From positions 992,001 to 1,056,000 of the forward strand of contig NW_004457735.1 of assembly GCF_000203815.1 (NCBI RefSeq): 64,000 bases of DNA, in the 5' to 3' direction. The position numbers and the translations under genes were made by a program. This DNA comes from Cavenderia fasciculata (lineage: Eukaryota; Evosea; Eumycetozoa; Acytosteliales; Cavenderiaceae). The notes beneath the pieces are model-generated. The model saw nothing but the letters and a program-made list of their open reading frames with translations. It made no database searches and was not told the DNA's origin. Below, piece by piece: positions 25,501-36,401 of this stretch. Numbering within the stretch: the stretch's first letter is position 1; every line of letters starts with the position of its first letter.

Positions 25501-26901
25501 TCAAACCATTGGGACAAGATTGATCGTCTCAAGATTTACAACTATGACCGTAAGAAAATGCCAGGTTACGACAACCTCGCTGCATCTGCCACCTCCTCGG
25601 CCACAATGGTCAAGGAGAAGGGGTTTCTGGCACAGGAACTAAGAGAAGTTATCCCAAATGCCGTCTCTGTTGCCGGTGAAGTTCGTCTACAAGATGGATC
25701 AACCATTCCAAACCTTTTGGTCGTCAATGATCGTGTACTACTCTTGGAAAATATTGGTGCAACTCAACAAATTGGTAGAACTCTTAGACGTGAACATGAT
25801 CATATCATTGAAATGGATAAAGAAATTAATAGAGTTAAACTTGGTAAGGAAAAGAAAAAAAATAGAAAATAGATTTAATATTTATTAACTTTTATTCTTT
25901 TTATTTATTTAGAGGGAAATAGACAACAACATGTAGTATTAAACAAAATGCAAGATTTGGTAACATTTATGTTATCTGAAGAACAAAGTAAACAACATAA
26001 TAGTGATCATGGAGATTCATGTGTTTATTGTAGTTTGATGGGTCTTGGACCTGCATGGACCATGTTTGTCTTTGGGTTCTTTGTTCCGCTGTTTTGGTTG
26101 TTTGGCTCGTTCTTTTTGTTCTCGCCATCACGTGTCAAGTGGGTGAGTGGATTGGTTAATTTCATCACTCTGGTCATCTTTGTCATTGCCACTGTCCTTT
26201 TGGTGTTTTACCAACCCAACATTGCAGCTGCCATTATCATGCCTTCGATCATTGTCTTTGGTATTGTCCTCTGTATCGTCATTGGATTCTTTAGACAACG
26301 TACTTGGGAGTCCAAGAAACGTTTCCTTCGCGAACGTATGAAATTGATGCAAAAGGATGGCTACCGTCAATTAAACGATCATATTGACCAATTCCGTAAC
26401 CAATACTCAAACGGCACTGTCAACTCCAACTCTCACTCCAACTCTCACTCGCCAACCTCCACCGCGAGAAAGAATGCCAAGAAGCAGTCGATCGACATTA
26501 CACCTATATCCGAGATGCAGATCAATCACGTGGACGACCATGACTCTGTCTCGGGTACCGACACTATGAGTTCATCGACATCGTCTGTTTTCACATCCGA
26601 AGTTGACAGCTTCAAGTCCATCTCTCTATCTAATCATCTCAAGCTCCAAGAAATCCCCCTTCAAAAACTTGTCATGGATTATGGTAAGAAAAAGAAACAA
26701 CAACAACAAAAACAACAACAACAGTTGGTCAATAGCAGCAACAAGTCAATGGGTGCAAAGAGCAAGTCTGCCAGTGAAATTGCCTCGGAAATTATGAATG
26801 CCACTGGTCGCAACCCAAATCTTCCTAGATCCCAATCAAGTACCGTTACCACAACCAGTACTACTACAACTACTACTAGTACCTTTCCTCAAGAAGTATA
26901 A
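22512..26901 (+). CDS. mrfA: MrfA: membrane-tethered, self-cleaving MYRF-family transcription factor
   Basis: Three exons (22512-23884, 23958-25843, 25913-26901) give 1415 aa. The first ATG in frame follows CGTTTTAGA. After a long Asn/Ser/Gln/His-rich N-terminus comes an Ndt80-type DNA-binding domain (about residues 440-655; TGSFGFKVKRIDKN, YPLSAKISPPMIVRG). A Gln/Ser/Thr-rich linker follows, then the intramolecular chaperone (S74-type) autocleavage domain (about 930-1075). The catalytic Ser-Lys pair of the family is present as S960 and K965 in PSDRRIK, followed by FLAQELREVIP. Three hydrophobic segments (about 1132-1215; TMFVFGFFVPLFWLFG, LVNFITLVIFVIATVLLV, IIMPSIIVFGIVLCIVIGFF) then lead to a Ser/Gln/Thr tail. 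MYRF proteins trimerise at the ER, cut themselves and release the N-terminal factor to the nucleus. In Dictyostelium MrfA drives prestalk gene expression. The long 5' interval fits a highly regulated gene. Confidence 0.94.
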
Positions 26902-27009
26902 GGAATAAGGAATAAGGAATAAGAAATAATAATAATAATAATAATAAAACTCACCATATAAAAGAGTTATATAATATAATAATAAAAAAAAAAAAGACTA
27001 AAAGATATA

Positions 27010-28168
27010 TTATTTATTTAAATTTGATTCATTTGGACCATAAAGAAAAGCGTTTGGTTTATCTTTTTCTTGAATGTATCCTCTGTACATGCCTTCCGTG
27101 TTGAATGGCATTGTGAAGTTACCATCTCTGTCGATGGCAATGAGACCGCCATCACCATCGATTTCAGTGAGTTTGGTGAATATAGTTTCATGAGCAGCCT
27201 TTTCCAAAGAATAACCTCCAAATTCCATCATTGCCGATACGGTATATGAAGCAACACTACGAATAAACATCTCGCCTGTTCCAGTAGTAGACACTGCCAC
27301 AGTCTTGTTGTTTGCATAAACACCGCTTCCAACAATCGGTGAATCTCCAACTCTTCCAACTAATTTATTTGTCATTCCTCCTGTACTTGTTGCAGCTGCT
27401 AGATTTCCATTTATATCTCTAGAAACAATCAAATCAAATCAAATTAAATCAAATTAATTAAATAAATACACACACATGTGAGTTTAACAATAATCATCAT
27501 TATGATACATACAAAGCAACAGCACCAACTGTACCAAATTTCTTTTCGCTCAAGTATCCTTTATCTTCTTCTTTTAATTCCTTTTCTTCTTCTTCTTTTA
27601 CTTTGATTGGATTAGACGAATGATCTAATACTATTGAATGTTTGTTTTCTTTTTGTACATTGAGTAATTGATTGTAGCGATGCTCTGTGAAAAAGAATGA
27701 AGGGTCAACCAATTCAATCTCTGGTGCCTTGTCTCTTATAAAATCTTCAGCACCTTTACCAATCATCATAACATGAGGTGTCTTTTCCATGATGGCACGA
27801 GCAGCCAAGACGGGGTTACGTATAATTCCAACACCACCAACAGCACCAGCTTTCAGATCTCTACCATCCATAATCGATGCATCCATTTCATGGGTACCAG
27901 CAGATGTAAATACCGATCCCTTTCCAGCATTGTAAAGAGGGTCTTCTTCTAGTAAACGAACAGCTTCAGTTACTGCGTCCAATGCATTACCACCATCTTT
28001 AAGCAATACTTGATAGGCAGAGGTCAAGATCCTTTCTAATGAGCTTTGAAATTGATTTGCTTGTTTCTCGGTGATCACCGATTTACTGATCGTACCAGCA
28101 CCTCCATGAATCAATAGAATTGGTCTTCTTGTAGTAGAATTAGTCGAAGAGGTAGTAGTAGTCTCCAT
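27010..28168 (-). CDS. Isoaspartyl peptidase / L-asparaginase (Thr-type, Ntn hydrolase)
   Basis: Two exons, 27513-28168 and 27010-27418, phase 2, 354 aa. The fold start RPILLIHGGAGTI, the LLEEDPLYNAGKGSVFT and EMDASIMDGR motifs, and FGTVGAVALD-x-NGNLAAATSTGGMTNK belong to the plant/bacterial-type asparaginase family. The Thr of GTVGAVA is the residue at which the precursor cleaves itself and which then acts as nucleophile; the intron falls five residues after it. VGRVGDSPIVGSGVYAN and the TTGTGEMFIR loop line the active site. The enzyme hydrolyses L-Asn and beta-aspartyl dipeptides from damaged proteins. A Lys/Glu-rich linker (KVKEEEEKELKEEDKGYLSEKK) just before the cleavage site is longer than usual; such linkers vary in the family. 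No signal peptide; probably cytosolic. Confidence 0.94.
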
Positions 28169-28327
28169 CTCTGATATCGATAAACAAACAAGTAGAAACT
28201 AAATTAAAACTATTTTTGAAGAAAGGTAGTAAAGTTATTAAATATCATGATTTGGTTTGATAAAAAGGGGAATAATTTAAATTATCTTATTTTGTTATAC
28301 TTTTAAAAAACCATTTACAAACTATTA

Positions 28328-28405
28328 GAAAGGATCAATTTGCTCTATTACCATCATCAATATTTAGAACAAATGAATAATGGTACTAGAAAAATTGATC
28401 CTTTC
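28328..28405. repeat. Inverted repeat able to form an 78-nt hairpin
   Basis: The arms GAAAGGATCAATTT (28328-28341) and AAATTGATCCTTTC (28392-28405) are perfectly complementary over 14 bases. Inside them CTATTACCAT pairs imperfectly with ATGGTACTAG, extending the stem. The loop is AT-rich. Confidence 0.8.
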
Positions 28406-28692
28406 CAAGAAAGCTTGAAGGTTTTTGAAGTTTGCTTTCAGTTGAGACCCTTGATAATAACTTGGATTGAAATCGCTGAGGATGGATGACTAAAAACCAT
28501 TATATACTAATTATATTAAAACATATTATTGATAACTCTTTAACTCTTATAATTAGCTTCTTTCGATTTTGGTATAGAGGGGTTCTACATTGTAGACAAA
28601 AAAAAATAATTAAATAAATTAGTTTGTGGTAGTTGGGTACTTGCCTTACTGTTTGGATTGATGAGATTACATCTGCGGAAATACAAACAAGA

Positions 28693-28714
28693 TTTAGGAT
28701 CAATTGATCCTAAA
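28693..28714. repeat. 22-bp perfect palindrome
   Basis: The sequence TTTAGGATCAA/TTGATCCTAAA reads identically on both strands. Its half-site AGGATCAATT is the same as the core of the hairpin arm 350 bases upstream, so the two elements may be related. Confidence 0.85.
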
Positions 28715-29362
28715 AAGATAGTTTGTAGGTTACCAATTGGCACTTCAGTGTACGAGGGCTTTAAGAAATCACACTAACGGAAATGGGTGGAGGAACAACC
28801 ACTAATCAGATGGAGAAAACAAAAGATTAAATCCCCACTACCTAAGGAAAGATATAAAAAAAATGACAGATGAGGGTATCCACTATCCTATTTAAACATA
28901 CCTAATAGAGTTAGAAGACAATCCATCAATTCATCCTAGGGGTTGAAGCAAACCTTTTCGTCGATATCTTTAAAATTACATCAAAACTGTGGGCAACAGG
29001 CTATATTGTCAGTTCAATATCCACCTTTGCAGGGTTTCAGAGATTAATGTTTTCAAGTGTCAGCTCTGAGATTTGAAAGTAATCCAAGTTTTCTTTGACG
29101 TTTCCATCTACTGATAATGTCGTCGAGTCCATTTATCTTTTTTGATTTCTATAAGTTCTGTATTGAAATACTAATCTTTTTTTAATATTGTTTTTTTTTG
29201 ATTTGAACGAAAATAATAATCTATGAAAGGAGTGTGGTGGCTGATGAATCCATTTCACCCTCAAAAATAATAAAAATAAATTAAATTAATGGTGTGTATT
29301 AATGAATCTTTTTCGAAATGTAATACATTTTATTTATTCAATATCGCAATTAAATATTATCA

Positions 29363-32300
29363 TTATTTGATGGATCGCATTTTAGAAATTAAAATGGCAA
29401 TATTCTTTTCTCCACCTTCAAGTGATTGGATTGATTCGAGGTATGCTTCTTTGGGAATTTGGACAAGTAGTTGGGTTTTCGAGAGAAGTGGGTCAGGTGC
29501 AACACCCAGTGCTGATAGTACATTAAATAGATAGGTAATATCATTGGCTAAATGGTGACATCCGTAATCGGTGAGTGATGTAATTTCAACAATCGATTGT
29601 AGGTATAGTTTTTCGGTTGCACAAGCTACAATGTGAATCCATTGGTGTGCAATACCAACCATATCATCTTCAATATCACTAGTATCAGATATATCCTTTG
29701 TTTCATTTAACATAGTTTGATGTAATTGTTTTATAATGTTTTGATACATCTCATCATTTGTTGGGTATGACTAAAATAAACATAAATAAATGATTAATTA
29801 AATAAATAAAACTACTAGTTTTAACCAGAGAGACACATACAATTGCAATTTGATAAGAGAATCTTAATGATATTTCCTCTGAATAAGGATCCAATTGTTG
29901 TGGAATAGTTAATAAATGATCGGCAATTTGTGTACTATAGGCTGATTGATTGGATTGATAACTATCTACAATATTTAAATTTTGTTTCCATTCCTAAAAA
30001 CAAAAATAAAATAAAATATTATTAATAATATGAATACCAAAGAATCTAATTCAATTAATTAATTAATTATTAATATTATTTTACATACATTCATTTTTGG
30101 TACTTCTTTGAATTTTAATTTTATAAAAGTAATCATTGTTTCATAAATAAAATGTTGTGATTGTGAACAAAAAGATGATACTTGGTCTTTTGCATCTTGT
30201 AATAAATGTTTCTTGTTGTTGCTGCCGTTGTTCATTAAATATTGTGGATCAATAATCATTTGAATGACATTATTAAATCTTGTTGATTTATCATTTTCTT
30301 GTGATAACATTATTGTTCTAATTGTTGATTCTCTAAAAAAAAAAAAATTTTAATTTAAAATAAATATTTATACATTTTTTTGTTTGGATACAGTTGTTTA
30401 ACTTACATTGAAGAATCATCATATTTTGCTAAATAATCTATAATATTTACATTGAATGAATGTTCAAAATTATTTAATTTTGACATTAAACCATTAACCA
30501 ATTGTAATAATTTCATTGCACCTTGGAAATGTTCCCAATTATGTTGTTGAGGATTCAGTATTTGTTGTTGTTGTTGTTGTTGTAAGAGTTGTGGTTGTGA
30601 TTGTCTATCAATCAAAACAACATTGGTTGGTGAAACTATATTTGCCATTACCTTTAATTCAACTAAACTATCTTTTAATAATCCAATATATTCTGTTATT
30701 ATATTCTATAAAAAAAATCATATTAATATAAATAAATATTAATATTAAACTATCAAACTACAATCCAATATATATATATATATATATGGATTACATACAT
30801 TTAAAGTATGAATAAAACTTTCAATCTCTGATAAATGAGTAAATTGATAGAATCGATCAATTGATTGTTCGAGTAATGGGAATATTTTGTTCATTGATGT
30901 TTCAATATTATTAATTGATGAATTAAAGTCATTCTTTTTCTATAATTTTAAAAAAATGATTAATATATGAATAGAAAAAATCTTATAATAATATTATATT
31001 ATATTATACATACAATTAATTGGAATAAAGATAATTGTGATTTTAAATATTTCATTTCATTGTCTGAGAATTTGTTATGGAAATGTCTAAATGGATCGAG
31101 TAGTATTGTTTTGATGAGATGTGTTTTGTCTAGGATAGATGGTAGTGATTGGATAAATGATATCGATGTTTTATACAATTGGATTAAATCTTGATTTTTG
31201 TTGGATGAGGTTGTGCTCGTTGATGCTGACTCTATTCTTGATTGAAGTTGAGCATTTATCGATTGAAATAGATGACCAAGTAAATGTTCAATCATCTCTT
31301 TTGGTTGGATTGCACTGCCACTAGTACCACCCAACTTTGAAAGCCAATTCAACTCTGATTCAACCATTGCTTTAATCTGATCATAAAATGAACCAAGGAA
31401 TTGATTAAAACTTGATAATGATGATGAGGAAGAGGAGGAGGATGCAGATGAAAGTAATGGTGATACTGGTTTGGGTGATGATGATAAAGATGTAGAGGAG
31501 GAGGAAGGGTTTGGTGATAACCCACCAACTGTAGTATTGGTATTTGGAATAGCTCCTCCTTTATATTGTAACCAAGTAGTTTTTAGAGGTTCAATTCTAG
31601 AACTATTGTATACTTGGTGAAAGGTAGATTGTCGTTTGATGATACTAAAGACAGTGTGATATTTGTTGCAACCGTCTACATCACGTGCGTTAAGTGATTG
31701 TACCAACAGTGGTTTGATCGATGTCTCTAATCGATCAGTATAGATTGCAAACTGCTTTGACTGTTCTCTAAACTCTGGAATATCGCTCAATAGTTGAAGT
31801 GATGTTTTGATCTCGTCTAGTCGCTGTGCAATTGCCAAATACTCGGCTGCTGCAAACAACTGATCGAGTTGTGCCGAGAAGTGGAGCAGCTTCTCTGCCT
31901 CGTTGAGCGATCGAATACACGAGTCGATTCGCGTGCGCACCGTGTCCAAACTGGCAATCGTGTCAACTGCCGTATGCAGACTGTTACTGTACATTGAATC
32001 GATAGACTGCGTGATTGATTTAATACGAGTCTTTAACTGCAAAGATTCCTTTCTAACCTTATCAATCTCTCTAACCGCCTTTGGAACATATAATAACGAT
32101 TCTGATGATCTATTCTCCAATGACATATTCAATTCCAATGAATAGATTTGTAACTTTGATAATAATGATGATGCTATATTCTAAATAAATAGAAATGATA
32201 CTATTAACAACTATATATATAGTCTTATCATTTATATACCATGTACATACCTCTAAATCATTCTCTAATTGCATTGATGTTGGTTGAGGGGTGCTACTGT

Positions 32301-32424
32301 CTTTGTCTTTGTTGTTGTTGACGCGTAACACATCGTTTATCCATTGCTTGCTATTGAATGAATCTTTTAAGAATATAGTTTGTAGTGCATTCGAACCAGC
32401 AGGTGATGATCCATTCCCATTCAT
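29363..32424 (-). CDS. cog7: Conserved oligomeric Golgi complex subunit 7
   Basis: Seven exons assembled in phase: 32251-32424, 31014-32180, 30799-30939, 30407-30705, 30089-30332, 29841-29993 and 29363-29770, for 861 aa. The N-terminal FLKDSFNSKQWINDVLR matches the COG7 start (FLADDFDVKEWINAAFR). The coiled-coil block TVRTRIDSCIRSLNEAEKLLHFSAQLDQLFA... with IPEFREQSKQFAIYTDRLE matches the 'VKSRMQLAAESLQEADKW...' and 'TPDYSEK' region. COG7 sits in lobe B of the tethering complex that recycles Golgi glycosylation enzymes in retrograde vesicles. Low-complexity Ser-rich (about residues 260-300) and Gln-rich inserts make it longer than the roughly 770-residue animal protein. Six introns of 69-95 bases make this the most intron-rich gene here. 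Identity is secure from the N-terminal half; the C-terminal exons follow by continuous frame. Confidence 0.9.
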
Positions 32425-32684
32425 TCTATTAGATAGAATAACAATCAACCAGTCCAAGACAAAGTAAAGAGTATATCAATGAACTATGATTCTCAGAGTG
32501 CAAGTAGCACTTGAAGAGGTTTGAAAATTACACTCAAATTGGAAAAAAATGACTTTGAAAAAGTGAAGATCCATTGGGAGTAAAAGTATCAGAGTACTCT
32601 GTTAGATAACATACATCATCGACACAGATACTATATATCTATAGATAGATAGATAGATCATCATATACATATATATAGAGAATC

Positions 32685-34676
32685 ATGGCAAAGACAAAGA
32701 AGAAACAAGATAGTAGTGATGAAGAAATGGACCTAGATGAAGAGTTGTTGGCAGTCACCAACAAAAAGTCATCATCGTCTTCAAAGAGAAAAGATAATGA
32801 TAGTGATGAAAGTGATAGAGAAAAGTCAAAGAAGAAGAAAAAGACATCATCCTCTTCATCATCTTCATCATCATCTAGAAAGTCATCATCTTCATCTAAA
32901 AAGAAAGAGTATGTAGAGAGTCTTAATAAAGTTGGTTTGAACAAGTTTAATATTAATACAATCTACTACTACTTACTCTTTTAGAGAATCAGAAGATGAA
33001 GAAGATGAAGAAATATTTAACGATGGATATGACGAAGATATGTACGAGAATGAAGAAGATAGATTAAAGTTGTCAATGATGACACAGTTGGATAGAGAAG
33101 AGATCATTGCTACTAGATACGAAAGAAGAAAGCAATTACTTGAAAGATTCGAACAAAGAAAGACTATGAATCAAATGGAGAGTATGCTATACATGTGATA
33201 TTAATATTCAATGCAACGATCGTTGACTACTAACTTACTTGTCTACTTCTTTTCTGTGTAGAAAAAGACAACAAAGACAAATCATCATCAAGATCGTCGG
33301 CGGCGACATCATCATCATCGTCGTCGTCTAGTAGATCAACAAGAGCAGACAAGACAGACCAAGCTTTAAAAGACATGATGAAAAAGAGAGACAAGGCACA
33401 ACGTTCACGTGACGAGGAAAGGGAAAAGGAACGTGAAAAGGAGCGTGACAGAGAACGTGAGACATCGCGACGAGACTCGGAGAAGAGTCGTGAAAAGGAG
33501 CGTGACAAGGAACGTGAACGTGAAAAGGAGCAGAGAGAAAAGGAACGTGAACGCGAACGTGAAAAGGAGATTGAGAGAGAGATTCACAAGCAAATCTCAG
33601 CACTCGATATACAGACACTCAACCAAGTGCGTCTGTCGCGTAACATGCTGTTAAAGTGGGTCGACCAACCCTACTTTGAGAAATTGACACCTGGATTTTT
33701 GGTGCGTGTTGTGATTGGTCAGCACTTGAACAGTCCGGTCTATCGTATCGGCCAGATCGAGTCGATCCGCGCCGGCACCAAGCTGTACAAGGTCGAGACC
33801 AAGGAGACGGACAAGATCCTGGTGTTGACGTACGCCGGTGTCTCCAAGGAGTTCTTTATCGACAATGTCTCCAACAACACCATCACACCGGCCGAACACG
33901 AAAAGTGGATCACCGACATGGTGCGTGCACGCCAAAAACTGCCAACACTCGAGAGCATCCAAGTCAAGATTGGCGACATCCAAAAGGCAGCCGACTACAT
34001 CTACACAGACGACGACATTGAAAAGCGTGCCCAAGAACGTGCCAAGCACGGCAAGATCCCCGTCAACATTGCCTTTGCCAAAGCCAAACTCATCATGGAA
34101 CGTGATTCGCTCGAACCCGGTTCCGATCAATACACCGAAGTTTCGCTAAAGATTGAAGAATTCAATCGTATCCAAGCCGACATTAAACAACAAAAGCAAG
34201 ATGAAGATATTATGGTCAAGATCAACAAAAAGAACAAAGACTTTAACTTTCACCAACAACAAAACCAAACTATTACAGATACGGTATCCAATGAATTTGA
34301 TCCGTTTGCTAGAAGAAAGACACGTGCCAATGCAGTCGTAGCCGGCGTGCTCAACGCTCCCATCAGTCCGCAACCATCTACCGCCGCACCATCCTCGGCC
34401 GACAAGCTCAAAGAAGCAGCTGCTGCCGCTGCTGCAGCCAGTCGCAGCACACCCTCCAAACTCAAACAAATGCAAGAGATGACACTCCAAGAAATCCATC
34501 AATCCATCGATCTTCACATACACATTCCAGACAATGTCAGCAAAGTACAACCACTCAAAAAGAAGCGTCCATTAAAATTGACTCATCGTGACTTGTTAAA
34601 TAATAATAATAATAATGATAGATATCAAAAGAATTCAATGTCTGTTGAAGATTATATACGTATGTCTAAAAAATAA
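32685..34676 (+). CDS. rtf1: RTF1, Plus3-domain subunit of the Paf1 complex
   Basis: Three exons, 32685-32908, 32985-33181 and 33262-34676, with phases 2 and 1 matching, give 611 aa. The N-terminus is Ser/Lys/Asp/Glu-rich; EIFNDGYDEDMYENEEDRLKLSMMTQLDREEIIATRYERR is the conserved stretch before the Plus3 domain. A long charged Arg/Glu/Lys helix follows. The Plus3 domain (about 255-385) contains LNQVRLSRNMLLKWVDQPYF, GFLVRVVIG, YRIGQIESI, YKVETKETDK and NTITPAEHEKW. It binds phosphorylated Spt5 and recruits the complex to elongating RNA polymerase II. In the family, the segment before Plus3 stimulates Rad6/Bre1 ubiquitination of H2B. An Ala run and Pro/Ser-rich part precede a C-terminal basic block. 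The start is the first ATG in frame after a TATATATA run. Confidence 0.95.
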
Positions 34677-34827
34677 AATGGAAATGGTAAAAGTAAAAAG
34701 AGTAAATAATAAATAGAGTAAATAGTAAAAATAATAAGTAAAATAATAATAGGTAGTAATATATATATATGTATATATATGTTTATATATTTGTATATAT
34801 ATTTGTATATTTCATAGTTTCACCAAA

Positions 34828-35974
34828 TTAAAGTGAAGTTTGAATATTTAATAATTTGAAAACAGATGAGATTTCCAATTTAAAAGATGATTGAGGAAGT
34901 GGATGTTGAAGAGCTTCAGTAGTAGAAGTTAGATCGAGTTGAGCATCATGAGGACGTGGTTCTGTAATGGGTGGGTTATCTAATGGTTTGATAGTGTTGG
35001 TATCGACAATAGATGGAATGATCGATGCCATTGCCTTGGCCATATCGTATTTGGTCATTTTCTCATTACCAGTGTAATGATAGATGCCACCTTGTAACTG
35101 ATTGGTAACATCCCCTAAACCAATCAAATCATATCCTACACGTGCAACATTATCAACCAATGTTGGATATCTAATCTGTGAATTATCAATCTCTACCAAC
35201 TCTTCCTTTTTCTTGTTAATGATTTGATTTGCAACCATTGTCACTGAACATTCCTTTAAATTTTCAACTTGTCCATAAAGTACTGGTACTCTTAATATTT
35301 TCTAGAAACACAAATCAAGTAAGTTAATACATATATATATGGAAAGTAGGTTTGGTATTTCTTTCTTTGTTTCTTTCTTCTATCTACTATAGTATGGTTA
35401 CATTTAAAGGATTTGATTTAAGTGCAACCACTTCAGATTCTCTCTTTGTTTCACCATAGAATGAAAGTGGGTGAGTCTTTGCATCGGGTGTATAAGGTGG
35501 TGATGTACCGTCAAACACATAGTCACTTGAAATCAATAGAATATAAGCTCCAACCTCTTTAGCCAAATCTGAAATATATTCTGTTGTTCTATATAGAATA
35601 TAGATAGTGAACAAACACAGAGATTTAGGGTTTTAGATTTAGATTCAAAAAAACAAAACTATTAATTTGTTTGTTTGTTCAACATACGAAACATTTAAAT
35701 TAAAAGTCTTTTCTTTGTTGTTTTCACAGTTGTTTAGATTTCTTTCTGCAGCCGAATGAATGATGACTGTTGGCTTAAAGTCGAGTACGAGTTGTCTGAG
35801 TTGTTCCTTGTCGCAGAGATCAACCTTTTTCAAGTTGAATTGATCCTTGTATTGGTCGTAACGTGAGAATGCTAGTCCCAGAACCTGACACTGCTGTTTG
35901 TGTGCCATGTCTGCGGCGATTCTCATAAATGCTCTACCCAACAATCCAGATGCTCCAGTTACCAATACTCTCAT
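34828..35974 (-). CDS. MAT2B-like / dTDP-4-dehydrorhamnose reductase-family protein
   Basis: Three exons, 35688-35974, 35402-35588 and 34828-35301, phases 2 and 0, 315 aa. The Rossmann start MRVLVTGASGLLGRA, the IIHSAAERN motif, LISSDYVFDGTSPPY and the short-chain dehydrogenase YGETK pair (Tyr and Lys) place it in the extended SDR family with RmlD and MAT2B. LKILRVPVLYG followed by GGIYHYTGNEKMTKYDMAKA and ITEPRPHDAQLD is the pattern seen in MAT2B, the regulatory beta subunit of methionine adenosyltransferase. The plain nucleotide-sugar reductase reading is also possible from sequence alone. Exon 2 uses a GTAACC donor. It ends 151 bases from the 3' end of convergent rtf1 and starts about 430 bases from the divergent DnaJ gene. 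Confidence 0.85.
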
Positions 35975-36401
35975 TCTTTCTTAATAATATATCTTTGTAC
36001 AAAAGAATTAATTAATTAATTTAATAAATGTTGAAAAGTAATAAATGAACCAAAGCTTTTCCTTTGGACAAAAAAAAAAAACAAAATTATTTAAAATAAA
36101 AAATAATATAATTATAATTATTTCAAAGTTTGAAGAATAAGAAGAAGAAAAAGAAGAAGAGATTATCTTGTTAATAATAATAATAATCATTAATAATAAT
36201 AATAATATATACGCGTACACATAGACAGATATTTCATTCACTCATTCTCAACCATCATCATCATCATACACTGCATCAGTCGAGTAGATACATCTGATCA
36301 GATTTCATCATCATCATCATCAAAGCATCACATGTAGATTAAAGCAAGAGACAATAACAACAACAACAACAAACAGAATATATATATATATATAACACAT
36401 C
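35975..36401. promoter_or_regulatory. Divergent promoter interval (MAT2B-like / DnaJ)
   Basis: About 430 bases lie between two divergent start codons, so both promoters must be here. It is AT-rich, with AAT and CAT/CAA triplet runs and a TATATATATATATA stretch (36381-36393) just upstream of the DnaJ start. No known element was recognised. Confidence 0.5.

Larger units (their letters stand above)
28169..29362. other. Interval with palindromes and no intact gene
   Basis: Lies between the asparaginase start and the COG7 3' end. It holds a hairpin-forming inverted repeat and a 22-bp palindrome (listed separately). From about 28690 to 29130 the composition is less AT-rich and resembles decayed coding DNA with stops in every frame, but I could not match it to a family. 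Spliced or transposon-derived origin remains open. Confidence 0.5.
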
